Below, piece by piece: positions 40,895 through 49,995 of a DNA stretch of 64,000 nt. This DNA comes from Symbiodinium microadriaticum (Eukaryota; Sar; Dinophyceae; Suessiales; Symbiodiniaceae), in contig LSRX01000057.1 of the NCBI GenBank assembly GCA_001939145.1, forward strand, positions 373,796 to 437,795, in the 5' to 3' direction. The notes under the pieces were generated by a model. It saw only the letters and a program-made list of their open reading frames with translations. It searched no databases and was not told the origin of the DNA. Made by a program: the position numbers and the translations under genes. Each line of letters opens with the position of its first letter. Within the stretch, counting starts at the first letter, position 1.

Positions 40895-41054
40895 TTCCAA
40901 GTCCTGGGTTCTTGTCGGCAATCGTAGGCGCATGACCGGTCATACTCGATGTCTTGTGGTGGTGCCAAAGACGGTTGTGGAGCCTTCCAGCTTGTTCTGA
41001 GGACCTCAACCAGGGCGAAACTTCCCTAAACCCCCGGACCCGCCATACAGCGAC

Positions 41055-41147
41055 GAGGTGCCAATGGCTCTTGAGCACAAAGATCCCGTAGACCCCGAGA
41101 CGTAGAACGAGCTCCGTCAAGTAGACGGCATAGAAGCCGTAGTCAGC
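41055..41147 (-). CDS. Candidate exon, voltage-gated channel S2-like helix
   Basis: On the minus strand cccgag precedes 31 codons, phase 0 at both ends, donor GTCGCT. ADYGFYAVYLTELVLRLGVY then GIFVLKSHWHL has the arrangement of helix S2 of six-transmembrane cation channels: aromatic-rich start, acidic E followed by L-x-L-R, then W before S3. A + strand alternative (DEVPMALEHKDPVDPE, 41051 to 41101, cag acceptor, GTAGAA donor) covers the same DNA in exact antisense register, so only one is likely real. Confidence 0.45.
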
Positions 41148-41233
41148 CTCGGGATGCGGTTTCGGGTGCTTGGGGGTTGGGGGTTAGGTCGTCTTCCTAA
41201 GTTTCCACAAGGCACAACGCCGCAAGTTAATAT

Positions 41234-41333
41234 GGGTAGTTCTCTAAAGTAGGGCCCCTTTTGGGGTCTCTTTTATAAGGGTGCCGTTTTATATTGGGGA
41301 CCTAAAAAGGGACCCTAGTTTAGAAAACTACAC
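41234..41333. mobile_element. MITE-like family D, copy 4
   Basis: Complete, GGGTAGTTCTCTAAAGTAGG to CTAGTTTAGAAAACTA. Confidence 0.8.
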
Positions 41334-41336
41334 ATA

Positions 41337-41609
41337 TAACCCAGTACATCCTAAACCCTAAACGCTAGTTTTAAACCCTAAGCTACTATATAAGCCCTGA
41401 ACCCTGTACCTTCCTCCCAAAAGCTTTTATCGTCTGCTCGTCGCGAGGTTTCAGAAGTGCATTCCGGGTATAGGGGTTTGAGGTCTAGGAGTTTAGGGCT
41501 GGAGGCGTCTGACCTGACAGTTGGAGAAGTGATTCCGAAGGTCGCACGAATCGGACATTTTTTCTCGTTCGTTCGTGTGTGTGCGCGTGTGCGCGTGTGT
41601 GTGTGTGTG
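41337..41609. repeat. 273-bp duplicate of 38762 to 39034
   Basis: Same sequence until the GT microsatellite, where the copies diverge. Includes the 13-nt micro-exon candidate. Confidence 0.9.
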
Positions 41610-41721
41610 TGTGTTTGTTTTCATGCAGCTTGTTCGGAGACTTTTGGGTTGGATGTTTACGGGTTGGCGGGTCGAGGAAAGATCCACACCTCCCCGACTT
41701 CCTACAACAGGCCTCTCTCTA

Positions 41722-41816
41722 TCCATAGGCCCCTAAGTAATTAGTTCCTTTTTGGGATTACCTTATAGGTTTCTAAATATAATCCACAAAAAGGAACTAC
41801 TTAGGGCTCGTCTTGT
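41722..41816. mobile_element. MITE-like family A, copy 13 (right end lost)
   Basis: Left end ATCCATAGGCCCC; stops at CTACTTAGGG. Confidence 0.75.
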
Positions 41817-41844
41817 ATAGGAAGCTTGAAGCCGGAACCAAAAC

Positions 41845-41909
41845 TCTGGCAAGAGCGCTATTTATCAACCCAAGCACCATAAAAAGCTCAAAGCCTCCAT
41901 CCGAACCAC
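41845..41909 (-). CDS. Candidate exon, channel S1-like helix
   Basis: Minus strand, AG acceptor, GTTTTG donor. GFELFMVLGLINSALAR resembles S1 of voltage-gated cation channels (FExFMxxLIxxNSxxxA). It lies upstream of the S2-like exon on the same strand and ends in phase 0, which the S2 exon needs. The S1-S2 linker would be very short, so a linker exon may be missing. Confidence 0.4.
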
Positions 41910-41974
41910 CTCTATGCCCGTAGGCTCCATAACCATAAACCCTAAACCCTAAACCGTAAGCCGGAAACACTAAG

Positions 41975-42036
41975 CCGCGCCTGCTGGACGTGATTCTGGG
42001 AGTTGGATCTGGCCCCATTCTCCCCAGCAATGACAC
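41975..42036 (+). CDS. Candidate exon (PRLLDVILGVGSGPILPSND)
   Basis: ctaag acceptor, PRLLDVILGVGSGPILPSND plus two bases, GTGAAG donor; C-rich left, G-rich right. More hydrophobic than the helical exons. It sits within 150 bp of the minus-strand S1-like exon, so overlapping genes or one false call must be considered. Confidence 0.45.
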
Positions 42037-42239
42037 GTGAAGGAGTTTAGGGTTGACGGGTTTAGGGGTTTAAGGTTTAGGGTTTAGGATTTAGGGGTTA
42101 GGGTTTCGGGGTTGAGGGGTTTAGGATTTAGTGTTTAGGGTGCTCTCTTTTCTGTTGCTGATGCGGACATTGTTTTGAAACAGAGCCTCTCAGATTAGAG
42201 GTTCAGTTGACCTGAGGTCATACACCCCCGATCCCAAAT

Positions 42240-42335
42240 TCGAAGCCCTAAACCTCTGCACCCTTAACCCTAACCCCCTAAATCCCTAAACTCCCAAACC
42301 CATAACCCCTCAACCCTAAACCCCAAAACCCTCAA
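42240..42335 (-). repeat. CCCTAAA tract (C-rich on +)
   Basis: Degenerate units before an exon. Confidence 0.85.
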
Positions 42336-42349
42336 CCCTATCTTGTGAG

Positions 42350-42385
42350 GCCATCAAGGGCGGCAAGACGGTGCGCCGCGTGGCC
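42350..42385 (+). CDS. Candidate exon (AIKGGKTVRRVA)
   Basis: tcttgtgag then AIKGGKTVRRVA, phase 0, donor GTGAAC; an earlier donor GTGCGC or a longer reading (VNEALCSTP) is possible. Flanks switch from C-rich to G-rich. Confidence 0.45.
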
Positions 42386-42640
42386 GTGAACGAGGCTCTT
42401 TGTTCGACTCCGACGCCCCAAAACTCATCAATCCGACCCAGCCACGGTTTAGGGTGTAGGGTTTAGGTTAAGGGTTTAGGGTTTAGGGTTCAGGACTGAA
42501 ATCCTTACCGGGTTGAGGCTGGAATTTGTTGGCTTTTTTGCTGGTGGAGAAGGGGGGGGGTGGAATGTCGAGTTGAGAAAGGAGCTGGAAGATCTTCGGA
42601 GTTGCAGAGACCCGGAGAGCCCAGCACCCGTAGTTACCTT

Positions 42641-42742
42641 CTTAGTTCCCCAACACCCAACCTGCAAGCTTTTTGAGTTCTTATAGTTTAGTAGTAATCT
42701 GAAAGTTTAACCTTTTATTCCCCTGGATTTTTGGGAAGTAAG
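42641..42742. mobile_element. MITE-like family B, copy 7
   Basis: Complete, CTTAGTTCCCCAACACCC to TTTTTGGGAAGTAAG. Confidence 0.8.
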
Positions 42743-43132
42743 CCTTAAAGCCGTAGTTATACGAAGAAGATGCCTTCCACTACAAGGGCCATAAGTTACA
42801 TGAAGAGTTAAGGTATATCCTTAGCTAAAGGATATTGAGCTCTCTGGGCACCTGCTATGTTTAGACGGGATTCTATAGAGAGTCCTATCAGGGTTGCTCT
42901 TAAATGGTTTTCTAAAGCTCCCCAAATGCCAGCTCCTTTATCAGATTATGAGGCTTTCCATATGCAAGCTCCTTATACGCCTATAAGACTCGTTGATAAT
43001 GTGCCACTGATCATGCTTTACATACTATACCTATAGGACTTATGAATTATTGGGTCCAAGTACCCAAATAGTGGCCTTGTAGGCCCCAGATGAAATACGC
43101 TGAGAATTCAGGCGCTGCGTTGCTTTTTGCAG

Positions 43133-43162
43133 GAACGGAAACTGCAGCCAAGCGGGGCTCAG
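43133..43162 (+). CDS. Candidate 30-nt exon
   Basis: Strong acceptor (gcgttgctttttgcag), donor GTGTTT. ERKLQPSGAQ in phase 0, or TETAAKRGS after two bases, which fits the helical pattern better. Confidence 0.5.
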
Positions 43163-43521
43163 GTGTTTAGGGCTAAGGCGTAATTTTATGGATGCTTACC
43201 GGGTGCGGGTACTCCTTCTATTGGGACCAGGGATTGTGTTTGTTGTTCTGGTATCCCACATCACAAAGCACGCACTACTTTGTACCAAGAGCGCAGGTAG
43301 TCTCATGTAATTATCCTGGCCGTGATCTTCACAGGCCAAAGCCCAAAGTCTTAAACCTCGAAAATATAGTCCTATAAACTTTAAACCCGAAAATCGTAAG
43401 TACCAAACCCTAAATTTAAAATCAAGTCCTAAATCTTTAGCGTAACATGAAATCTCAGACCCTAAAGCCATGAACCCAATCTCGGGTAACCCTAAACCCT
43501 AAACCTACCTCGCACGACGAG

Positions 43522-43569
43522 GCCCTGGAAGCCTTGGCAGATCCCGTGGAGGAGTTCCTGAGCTCCAGG
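43522..43569 (+). CDS. Candidate exon (ALEALADPVEEFLSSR)
   Basis: 48 nt, phase 0 both ends, acidic amphipathic helix ALEALADPVEEFLSSR; the open frame extends left to TSHDE, so the acceptor (gacgag) may be further upstream. Donor GTCTGG; C-rich left, G-rich right. Confidence 0.6.
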
Positions 43570-43870
43570 GTCTGGTCTTTAGGCTTTGGGGTTTGGGATT
43601 TAGGCTTCAGGGTGTGGGATTTAGGCTTTAGGGTTTGGGTTTGGGGTTTAGGCTTGAGGGTTTGGGATTTAGGGTTTAGGGTTTGGGGTGTAGGGTTCAG
43701 GCTTTAAGGTTTAGGGTTCAGGATTTAACGTGTTTGATTTGGGGGGGAAGCTGAAGGTCCACAGGGACACGTCATGCACCATAGGTTTAATTAGGGTTGA
43801 GGTTGTAGGGTTTAGGGCTTAGGGCGTGGGGGTTTAGGGTTTAGGTTGTAGGGTTTAGGGTTCAGGTTGA
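43570..43870 (+). repeat. Degenerate TTTAGGG region with GGGATTTAGGCTT unit
   Basis: G-rich units in which GGGTTTGGGATTTAGG recurs. Confidence 0.85.
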
Positions 43871-43985
43871 GGAACTCAATTGAATGAGCTTGCTGAATGA
43901 TGCGGGCTTTCGTTACCGCGAGCTGTTAAGTGACAACTTAACTCAACTAGTGCCGTTTCTTCTATAATATGGTAACAGCTTTTTC

Positions 43986-44087
43986 GTACTTCCCCAATAC
44001 CCAACCTTTAAACTTTTTGGGTTCTTATCATTTAGTAGTAATCTGAAGGTTTAACCTTTTATTTCCATGGCATATTGGGGACGTAAG
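43986..44087. mobile_element. MITE-like family B, copy 8
   Basis: Complete, GTACTTCCCCAATACCC to ATTGGGGACGTAAG. Confidence 0.8.
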
Positions 44088-44502
44088 TTTTACTATGAAT
44101 TTTCATCTGGGTTGGTTTCGCCATGGGACCGTGGAGGTGCCGAGGTCACCTCTTAGGAGTTGATTCTCTCAGCCTTGGCGAGGCTAGTAGGGTTTGTGTA
44201 ACGGCGGTTTGGGGTTTAGGGGTTTAGGGTTTAGGAGTTTAGGGTTTTAGGGATTAGCGTGTAGGGTTTGTGTAAGGGTGGATCTGCAGAAGCGAACAGC
44301 CTTTACCGGCTGGACACAAACCTCTGGCCCCTGAGCCCCAAATCCCTAAAACTTCAAACCCTTACAAGCCCTTATAGAAACTTTAAAATTTCTTCCTGCC
44401 TACCCTACAACTTTCTTCCTACCTACCCTATAAACGAACACTTGAGAGGAGCAGCAGAAGGATATCCTTACAGTCAACCTTTCTAACCCAATCCTCAGAA
44501 AC

Positions 44503-44595
44503 GCCTTTGGGAGAACTTTAAACTGTTTGGCCTTATATATTGGGTCTATCCTGAAACGTTTGAACTTTGTTGTGCCTGGTTTTTGAAGAAGAGAG
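44503..44595. mobile_element. MITE-like family I, copy 2
   Basis: Matches GGGAGAACTTTAAACTGTTT and GTTTGAACTTTG; ends worn. Confidence 0.65.
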
Positions 44596-44688
44596 TATTT
44601 AAGCTCGGGTAAGGATTTAGAGTTTAGATTTCGGGTTTCGATTACACCCTAAGCCGGAATGTTTAAGAGGGTGCCGAGTTGCATGCAG

Positions 44689-44718
44689 GATGCGGCCTCC
44701 GGGCTGCAAAGGGTTCGA
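44689..44718 (+). CDS. Candidate exon (DAASGLQRVR)
   Basis: gcatgcag then DAASGLQRVR in phase 0, donor GTGAAA. Without splicing it reads on VKAEKDWLTCS to TAG. Same D-A start as the exons at 45734 and 62523. Confidence 0.55.
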
Positions 44719-44766
44719 GTGAAAGCGGAGAAGGACTGGCTGACATGCAGCTAGGGGCCTGGGTTA

Positions 44767-44818
44767 GGGAATCCGAATAGGAACCTCTGACCGCTTCGGC
44801 CGGGGCCGAGGCGAATAC
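44767..44818. repeat. Dispersed GC-rich repeat P, copy 2
   Basis: Near-identical to 11397 to 11446; it replaces the left end of the family C element that follows. Confidence 0.75.
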
Positions 44819-44891
44819 TTTTTGGGATAAGATGGTCCCTTGTAGAAGTGAAAATGTACACTTTTTTCTGCTTCTGAACTCAGCAACTAAG
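44819..44891. mobile_element. MITE-like family C, copy 5 (left end replaced)
   Basis: Begins at TTTTTGGGATAAGATGG and keeps the right end CTCAGCAACTAAG. Confidence 0.75.
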
Positions 44892-45036
44892 GGAGTTAGG
44901 CTTGGGGTCGAGGGTTCAGGGCTGAAAGTGCGGGGTTTGGGGTTCAGAGCCGTGAAGGACTAAAGGCCAGAACCAACCCAATGGGTGTTGTGGTTTCTTT
45001 AGGGTTCGGGCTTTAGGGTTTAGGGTTGTGGTATGA

Positions 45037-45140
45037 TAGACAGCCAATGGGAGAACTTCAAACTTTTTGGCCCTATAATTTCGGTCTGTTCTGAAATGTT
45101 AGAAGTTTCGTGGGTCTGTTTGTTGAGGAAGAGAGGCTGT
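45037..45140. mobile_element. MITE-like family I, copy 3
   Basis: AGACAGCCAATGGG to GAGAGGCTGTC shows the true inverted ends of the family. Confidence 0.75.
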
Positions 45141-45260
45141 CCTTGAGGGTTCAACCTCAGACCCTCGAATACCATTCATACAGGGGCCCGGTGCTGAAAA
45201 ACCCTAAACCTTAAACTCTAACAACATCCCCTGGAAATCAAGCCCTAAACCCAATAGACC

Positions 45261-45354
45261 TACCTGGGGATCCAAAAACCTACCGCTTTATGGGTCAGAC
45301 CCTCTCATTAAGGGGTCATAACCTACTATTTTGTAGGGTTTGGGGTCACAGGTA
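45261..45354 (+). mobile_element. MITE-like family E, copy 2
   Basis: Complete, TACCTGGGGATCCAAAAACC to GGTTTGGGGTCACAGGTA. Confidence 0.8.
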
Positions 45355-45536
45355 AACCCTGAGACCCTAAACCCCGAACACTGAACCCAAGTCCTTGGTC
45401 ATTGCCCCTGGTAGAACCCTTACAGCACCCTTACAGGAATCCTAAACCCTCACCACTTTCGAGCCTGAGACCTCACCCCCCAAAGGTCCAAGTATGTAAC
45501 ATGTAGGGTTTATAGAGTTTGGGGTTTCACCTACAT

Positions 45537-45648
45537 GGGTAGTTCCCTAAATTAGGGTCCCGTTTGCTCAGGGGTCCTTCTCATAGGGGTGCCGGACTAG
45601 GACCCCCCCCCCAAAAAAAAAACACATAACCCTATTTTAGAGAACTAC
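45537..45648. mobile_element. MITE-like family D, copy 5
   Basis: Complete, with a C10A10 run in the right half. Confidence 0.75.
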
Positions 45649-45733
45649 TTACATAACTAATAACTACTATCTTAAACCCAGGTACCTGATTATTGGGTCC
45701 TTTGGACTTGGACCCTCAGTGGTATCGCTCCAG

Positions 45734-45773
45734 GATGCCCGCGAGGGCTTCGTGACGCTTCAGGCCATCAACG
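45734..45773 (+). CDS. Candidate exon (DAREGFVTLQAIN)
   Basis: gctccag, DAREGFVTLQAIN plus one base, GTGCGA. GC-rich third positions; G-rich repeat on its right. Confidence 0.55.
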
Positions 45774-46009
45774 GTGCGATTCCCAGCCGGCCGGTAGGGC
45801 TGCAGGGCTTGTGGGGCAGGGTGTATAAGGGTTTAGAGTTGTTTAGGGAGTGTAGGGTTTAGGTTTTGTGCTGCCAGGCTTTGTTTACTACCGCTCATAG
45901 AGCTTCATAATAGAGGGGCCTGAATGTTAGATTCCTTCTGAGTTCGTATAAAATTCCTTCCTATATTATAGTATACCCCCGGAAATCCTTTTTCTAATCA
46001 TGAAGACTC

Positions 46010-46440
46010 ACATGTTATTCGTTTCCTAGCTTTGTCCGATTGGCTTCTACTTATCGTTATCTGAGTTCTACTTCCACATTGATGAACTTACTCGAGTTAT
46101 TCTCCAAGTCCCGGTAAAAAGGAGTTATGTGATATACACTTTATAAGACATACGGCCCTAGTATTATGCTTCAACCTACATATTCCTAAAGTCAGAATAC
46201 TCCCGCACATTACCCACACACCGGGTTTGCCAAAGACGGGAGACGGATAGCTGAGCTCCCAAATCGAGGGAGAAGAGGACGACTAGCCGTGTTTAGCCCA
46301 TTTTAGATTGCCGTCCTTTGAACAACCGGCTGTGTGATGTTCCCTGTGACTTTAGATGATTGTATCGAGGATTTCAAAAATTCTCTGCCCGAAAACCGAA
46401 ACCCTTAGCCCTCTAACCATAAAGCCCACGACCCCAAAAT
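46010..46440. other. Stretch without recognised features
   Basis: AT-richer mixed sequence with no exon, hairpin family or open frame that I can support. Confidence 0.5.
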
Positions 46441-46453
46441 CACAAGCCGCTCT

Positions 46454-46516
46454 TACCTGTGACCCCAAACCCTACAAAATAGTAGGTTATGACCCCTAAA
46501 TTAGAGGGTAGAACCT
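46454..46516 (-). mobile_element. MITE-like family E, copy 3 (partial, inverted)
   Basis: Starts TTACCTGTGACCCCAAACCC and stops after AGAGGGTAGAACC. Confidence 0.7.
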
Positions 46517-46634
46517 CCTAAACCCTTATCCCTATCTTAAACCAGATATCCGAAGTCTGCCAGGCACCACTTTTGCGCAGCCCTTCTCCTCTCACCAAGC
46601 CTGGGGCCAAGCTGCGAGTCTGACTAGGTTTGCC

Positions 46635-46742
46635 CAGGTTTAGGGTTTAGGGTGTAGGGTTTCGGGTTTAGGGTGCAGGGCTTAGGGTTTCGGGTTTAGG
46701 GTGTAGAGTTTAGGGTGTAGAGTTTAGGGTGTAGGGTTTATA
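46635..46742 (+). repeat. TTTAGGG array (G-rich on +)
   Basis: Units with TGTAGGG and TTTCGGG variants; GGGTGTAGAGTTTA is locally duplicated. Confidence 0.9.
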
Positions 46743-46743
46743 G

Positions 46744-46864
46744 GCCCCGAAAGGATCTAGAAAGTAGACCCCTTGATGGGGGGTTCCTATAAAGACCCTT
46801 TAGTAGCATAGGGTCCCAAATTATCCACTTTTTAGATAGTTTTGGATCTTTCCCGGTGTCTGGG
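46744..46864. mobile_element. MITE-like family N, copy 2
   Basis: Shorter copy: GGATCTAGAAAGTAGACC left, CCACTTTTTAGATAG inner right arm. Confidence 0.65.
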
Positions 46865-46942
46865 TTCAGGGATGTTCAAGGTTTGGGGTTTAGCCCAACT
46901 CTTGGACCTGCCCACCTGAAAGTGTACGTAGAGAAGCCTAGT

Positions 46943-46990
46943 CCTGGGGAGGAGTCCCCAAAACCTACCGTCTTAAGGGTTCTACCGTTA
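46943..46990 (+). mobile_element. MITE-like family E, copy 4 (partial)
   Basis: CCTGGGGAGGAGTCCCCAAA, then AACCTACCGTCTTAAGGG; right half lost. Confidence 0.6.
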
Positions 46991-47234
46991 GGGTTTAGGG
47001 TTTAGGATTTAGTTAAGGGATCTCGCCGCCTTGTTTTCGTTGTTTTGTAAAAGATAACCCGGAATTCTACTGTGATCGTTTACGGCCCCATGGAAAAAAA
47101 ACCTTAAACTCAACCCTAAACCCCTAATTAACCCCCTCCCCTAACAATGCTCAAGACCCCAAAGCCTAAGCCACCAAACCTCCGAGAAGCTACATAGAAC
47201 CCACGCGAAGCCAAGGCAGAACCCTGTAGCCGGA

Positions 47235-47430
47235 GCTCCCCACCCCAAATACCCAACCTTTATCATATATAGTAAACCCCAAAAAGTTGGAAACCTGATT
47301 AAGGACAAATAGTGCTGGGATTCCTTATACATTACTCTTAAGGATTGAGGCTGTTGGGTTTCCAACTTTTGGGCTTCTACTGTAATTAGTAGTAATCCGA
47401 AAGCTTAACCTGTTATTTCCCTGGCTTACT
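47235..47430. mobile_element. Family B element interrupted by family L
   Basis: The left CCCCAAATACCCAACCTTTA and right AGTAGTAATCCGAAAGCTTA of family B are separated by a complete family L hairpin (about 47276 to 47385: CCCAAAAAGTTGGAAAC to GTTTCCAACTTTTGGG). Confidence 0.75.
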
Positions 47431-47486
47431 ATAAAAAGCCCATAAACCCCAAACCTTATAAACCCTAAACCCTAAACCCCTGCGCA

Positions 47487-47500
47487 GGTTTTGGAGTATA
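47487..47500 (+). CDS. Possible 14-nt micro-exon
   Basis: GTTTTGGAGTATA between ctgcgcag and GTTAGGG, directly after a C-rich array. Confidence 0.25.
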
Positions 47501-47538
47501 GTTAGGGTGCTTGCGCTCAGGTGCTTTTGCGAGCGCAG

Positions 47539-47575
47539 ATGACTGGTTTGTCTAAAGATGTCGGGCCGCAATCAA
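47539..47575 (+). CDS. Weak candidate exon (MTGLSKDVGPQS)
   Basis: gagcgcag then MTGLSKDVGPQS plus one base, donor GTGCGA. It begins the 400-bp repeat-free stretch to 47930, in which overlapping + strand frames (for example RKALGKKVVNKWYQVFPK near 47800) look like decayed coding sequence. Confidence 0.35.
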
Positions 47576-48214
47576 GTGCGAAAGCTTGAGATTCCGAGTG
47601 AGACAGGACAACAAGCGTGAGAAACGATATCCATTGGGGCGCGGCTCAAAGTCAATCCACAATTACACCTTGGCAGGTAGGGCCAAGGAGAATGGCACGA
47701 GTTCGGGCCAGAGCGAAAGTTCATCCCAAGTTATCATCCCAGCCGCCCACTGCGCGTGCATGGGAAGAGTTGGCAAGCGCCAATTTGAAAAAGTACGGCT
47801 GATAAAGCAGGAAAGCATTGGGCAAGAAAGTCGTCAACAAGTGGTATCAAGTGTTCCCAAAGTAGTCACGTTGTAACACGGGCGGAAAGCTGTTTGCTTG
47901 CTGTTGCCTGCATTGGGACAGCCCAGCCGGCAAGCCCAGAAGGGACCCATCATTGGGGAGTTCAGGGTGCAGGGTTTATGGGGTTTAGGAATTACGGTTT
48001 AGGGGTTTAGGGTTTTAGTTTTTAAGGTTTAGGCTTTCAGGTCTTCGCGGTTTAGGGGGTTGTGTCCCCAGCTAAAAGTGGCTGAGATGTTAAAAAGCTC
48101 TGACCGTCATCCTTTCTAGCATTGTCGTCGTTGCAATGTGGGTTAGTCGACCGAACCTTTCATATTTCGAGAGAAGGGTCGAACAGGACAAGCCCGCTCT
48201 CGACAAGACCCGAC

Positions 48215-48290
48215 CCTAAACTGCCGTAAACTCTAAACCCTGAGCCCCTGAAACCCTCAAACCCTGGACCCTAAACCCTGAACCCAACTC
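48215..48290 (-). repeat. CCCTAAA/CCCTGAA tract
   Basis: C-rich units before an exon. Confidence 0.85.
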
Positions 48291-48316
48291 AGATAGACCG
48301 AGGTTTTGACACTCAG

Positions 48317-48406
48317 AGTTTCGTCTTCCATCGACGAGATGAATGAGGCCGTGCTGTGGAATCTCATGCTCAAACCGACAAATCCTGAAGCCAGGAGAGC
48401 CTTTTA
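48317..48406 (+). CDS. Candidate 90-nt exon
   Basis: cactcag, one base, VSSSI then DEMNEAVLWNLMLKPTNPEA and RRAF, donor GTACTC or stop TAG. Mixed helix with Trp, not repetitive. The donor lies at the left end of a family C element. Confidence 0.55.
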
Positions 48407-48510
48407 GTACTCAGTAGCTGACTGAGTACATGTTAATTTTTTTCTGGATAATATGACCCCTTATAGAACTGAAAGTGTACGCTTTTGTGCTTCTGAACTC
48501 AGCAACTAAG
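48404..48510. mobile_element. MITE-like family C, copy 6
   Basis: Complete; its first bases overlap the candidate exon end. Confidence 0.8.
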
Positions 48511-48966
48511 AGTAGATTGCGGAGCTCTGGGTGCTAAAGACCCTCAACCCCAAACCATGAAATCCCGAGGCCATAAGCCTTGTAGCCCTGTAGACCTTTA
48601 ACCCCAGACTACCCATACCTAAATCGTTAATGTTTATTCAGGGTTAACGCAACCGACCGACCCTGATGGACTACAGCAACCAAGACTTAAAGAAGATATC
48701 TTCAGTCACAGTCGTTTGCCCTGTTGATTTAGAGGTCTACTAATTAATTGATTGAGGGGTATTGGGCTCTCTGGGTATCTGGGTTTAGGATAGTGGCTTT
48801 GTAGGTTAGGGTTGCGCAGGGCACATGTCTTTTTCTTAAGTTACTTAAGGGCAGGGCACCACCCCAAACTCGCGGCATGTAGGTGTTTTGCAGAAGCGCA
48901 AACCTTAAAACCCAACCCCGAAACGGCCAAAACTGTTGTCCTTGCCTTGTCTTGAGTTGGGGGCAG

Positions 48967-49389
48967 ATCGTGGACGACAGGCGGGCCTTGTGCTCTGAGG
49001 GGTGGCGTCGCCACGTCTATGCCATGGAGCAAGGCGCTGCCAGAACTGAGGATCAGGAGGCTGTGCCCGGCGACATGCATCCTCGCCGTCGCGTCGCTTT
49101 CTGTTTGCCTGAGGCGAAGAAGGAGGAGGTGGAGCAGCTACCCTGTAATCCTGGCATCGTAGTCCTGAAGTCGAGTGAGAAGATAACCCAGCAAGGTCTG
49201 AAGGCGCGGCCTGCAAAGTGTAGGGAACGGTGTTGGGAAGCCCTCATTTGGTATTTGACACACACACACATGCGCCTGCAGCAGCTGGGTGGCTCCGCTT
49301 CTTCATCAAACGGCCTGTTGCCATTTCCTAATCCGACGTCCATCTTCGTCAACGTATGCACATGCATCATGCAAAATAGTAGTAAATGA
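48967..49389 (+). CDS. Largest candidate exon / open frame
   Basis: After ggggcag the frame is open for 140 codons to TGA. It begins IV then DDRRALCSEGWRRHVYAMEQ, is GC3-rich at first, and contains EAKKEEVEQL and GIVVLKSSEKITQQGLKARP. The part after about 49250 runs into a family E copy and is probably not coding, so a donor should lie near 49110 to 49260. No family recognised. Confidence 0.5.
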   Translation: MVDDRRALCSEGWRRHVYAMEQGAARTEDQEAVPGDMHPRRRVAFCLPEAKKEEVEQLPCNPGIVVLKSSEKITQQGLKARPAKCRERCWEALIWYLTHTHMRLQQLGGSASSSNGLLPFPNPTSIFVNVCTCIMQNSSK

Positions 49390-49440
49390 CCCCTTAGTAC
49401 GAGGGTAGAACACATGAAACGGTAGGTTTTTGTGTCCCCA
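49373..49440 (-). mobile_element. MITE-like family E, copy 5 (partial, inverted)
   Basis: AATGACCCCTTAGTACGAGG to CGGTAGGTTTTTGTGTCCCC. Confidence 0.65.
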
Positions 49441-49539
49441 TCTATGATCATATTCCATGCACATTATGTTTGTGAACATGCAGCCCACCCGAAGCACTTT
49501 ACCCTGAGTCCCTAAATGCCTGAAGCCTTAAGGGCGGAA

Positions 49540-49995
49540 CTGCTATATATCTATCTACTTATCTATCTAATCTAATGTAATCTTTAATAGCTATCAGCTA
49601 ACATCTAACATCTAATATCTAATATTTAATATTCAATATCAAATGTCTAATATGTAATGAAACCCAATATCTAACATCTAATACCTTCTGTCGAATATCT
49701 AATATCTAGTATGTAATATCAAATATTTAATATTTAATGCCTAATATCTAATATGTACTATCTAATATCTAGTCTAAGCGAATATCTACTGTAGTCGAAA
49801 ATCTAATCTAATATCGAGTATCTAATATCTAATGTCTAAAACCTAACGTTTATTATCCAATATCTAATATCGATTATCTGATATCCAATATCTAATATCT
49901 AATGTATTATATCGAATATCTAATCTCTAATCTCTAGTCACTCTAATCTCAAATCTCTTATCGTTTTCTCTAATCTCTAATCTCGAATCTCTAGT
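49540..49995. repeat. Degenerate ATCTAAT satellite
   Basis: About 450 bp of variants of ATCTAATATCTAAT with no exact period, grading into CTAATCTC and then into the perfect GTCTA array. Confidence 0.9.

Noticed and set aside
47586..47876. 96-codon transposase-like frame
   Set aside because: Overlapping frames look faintly coding, but stops and the absence of any catalytic motif prevent a call.
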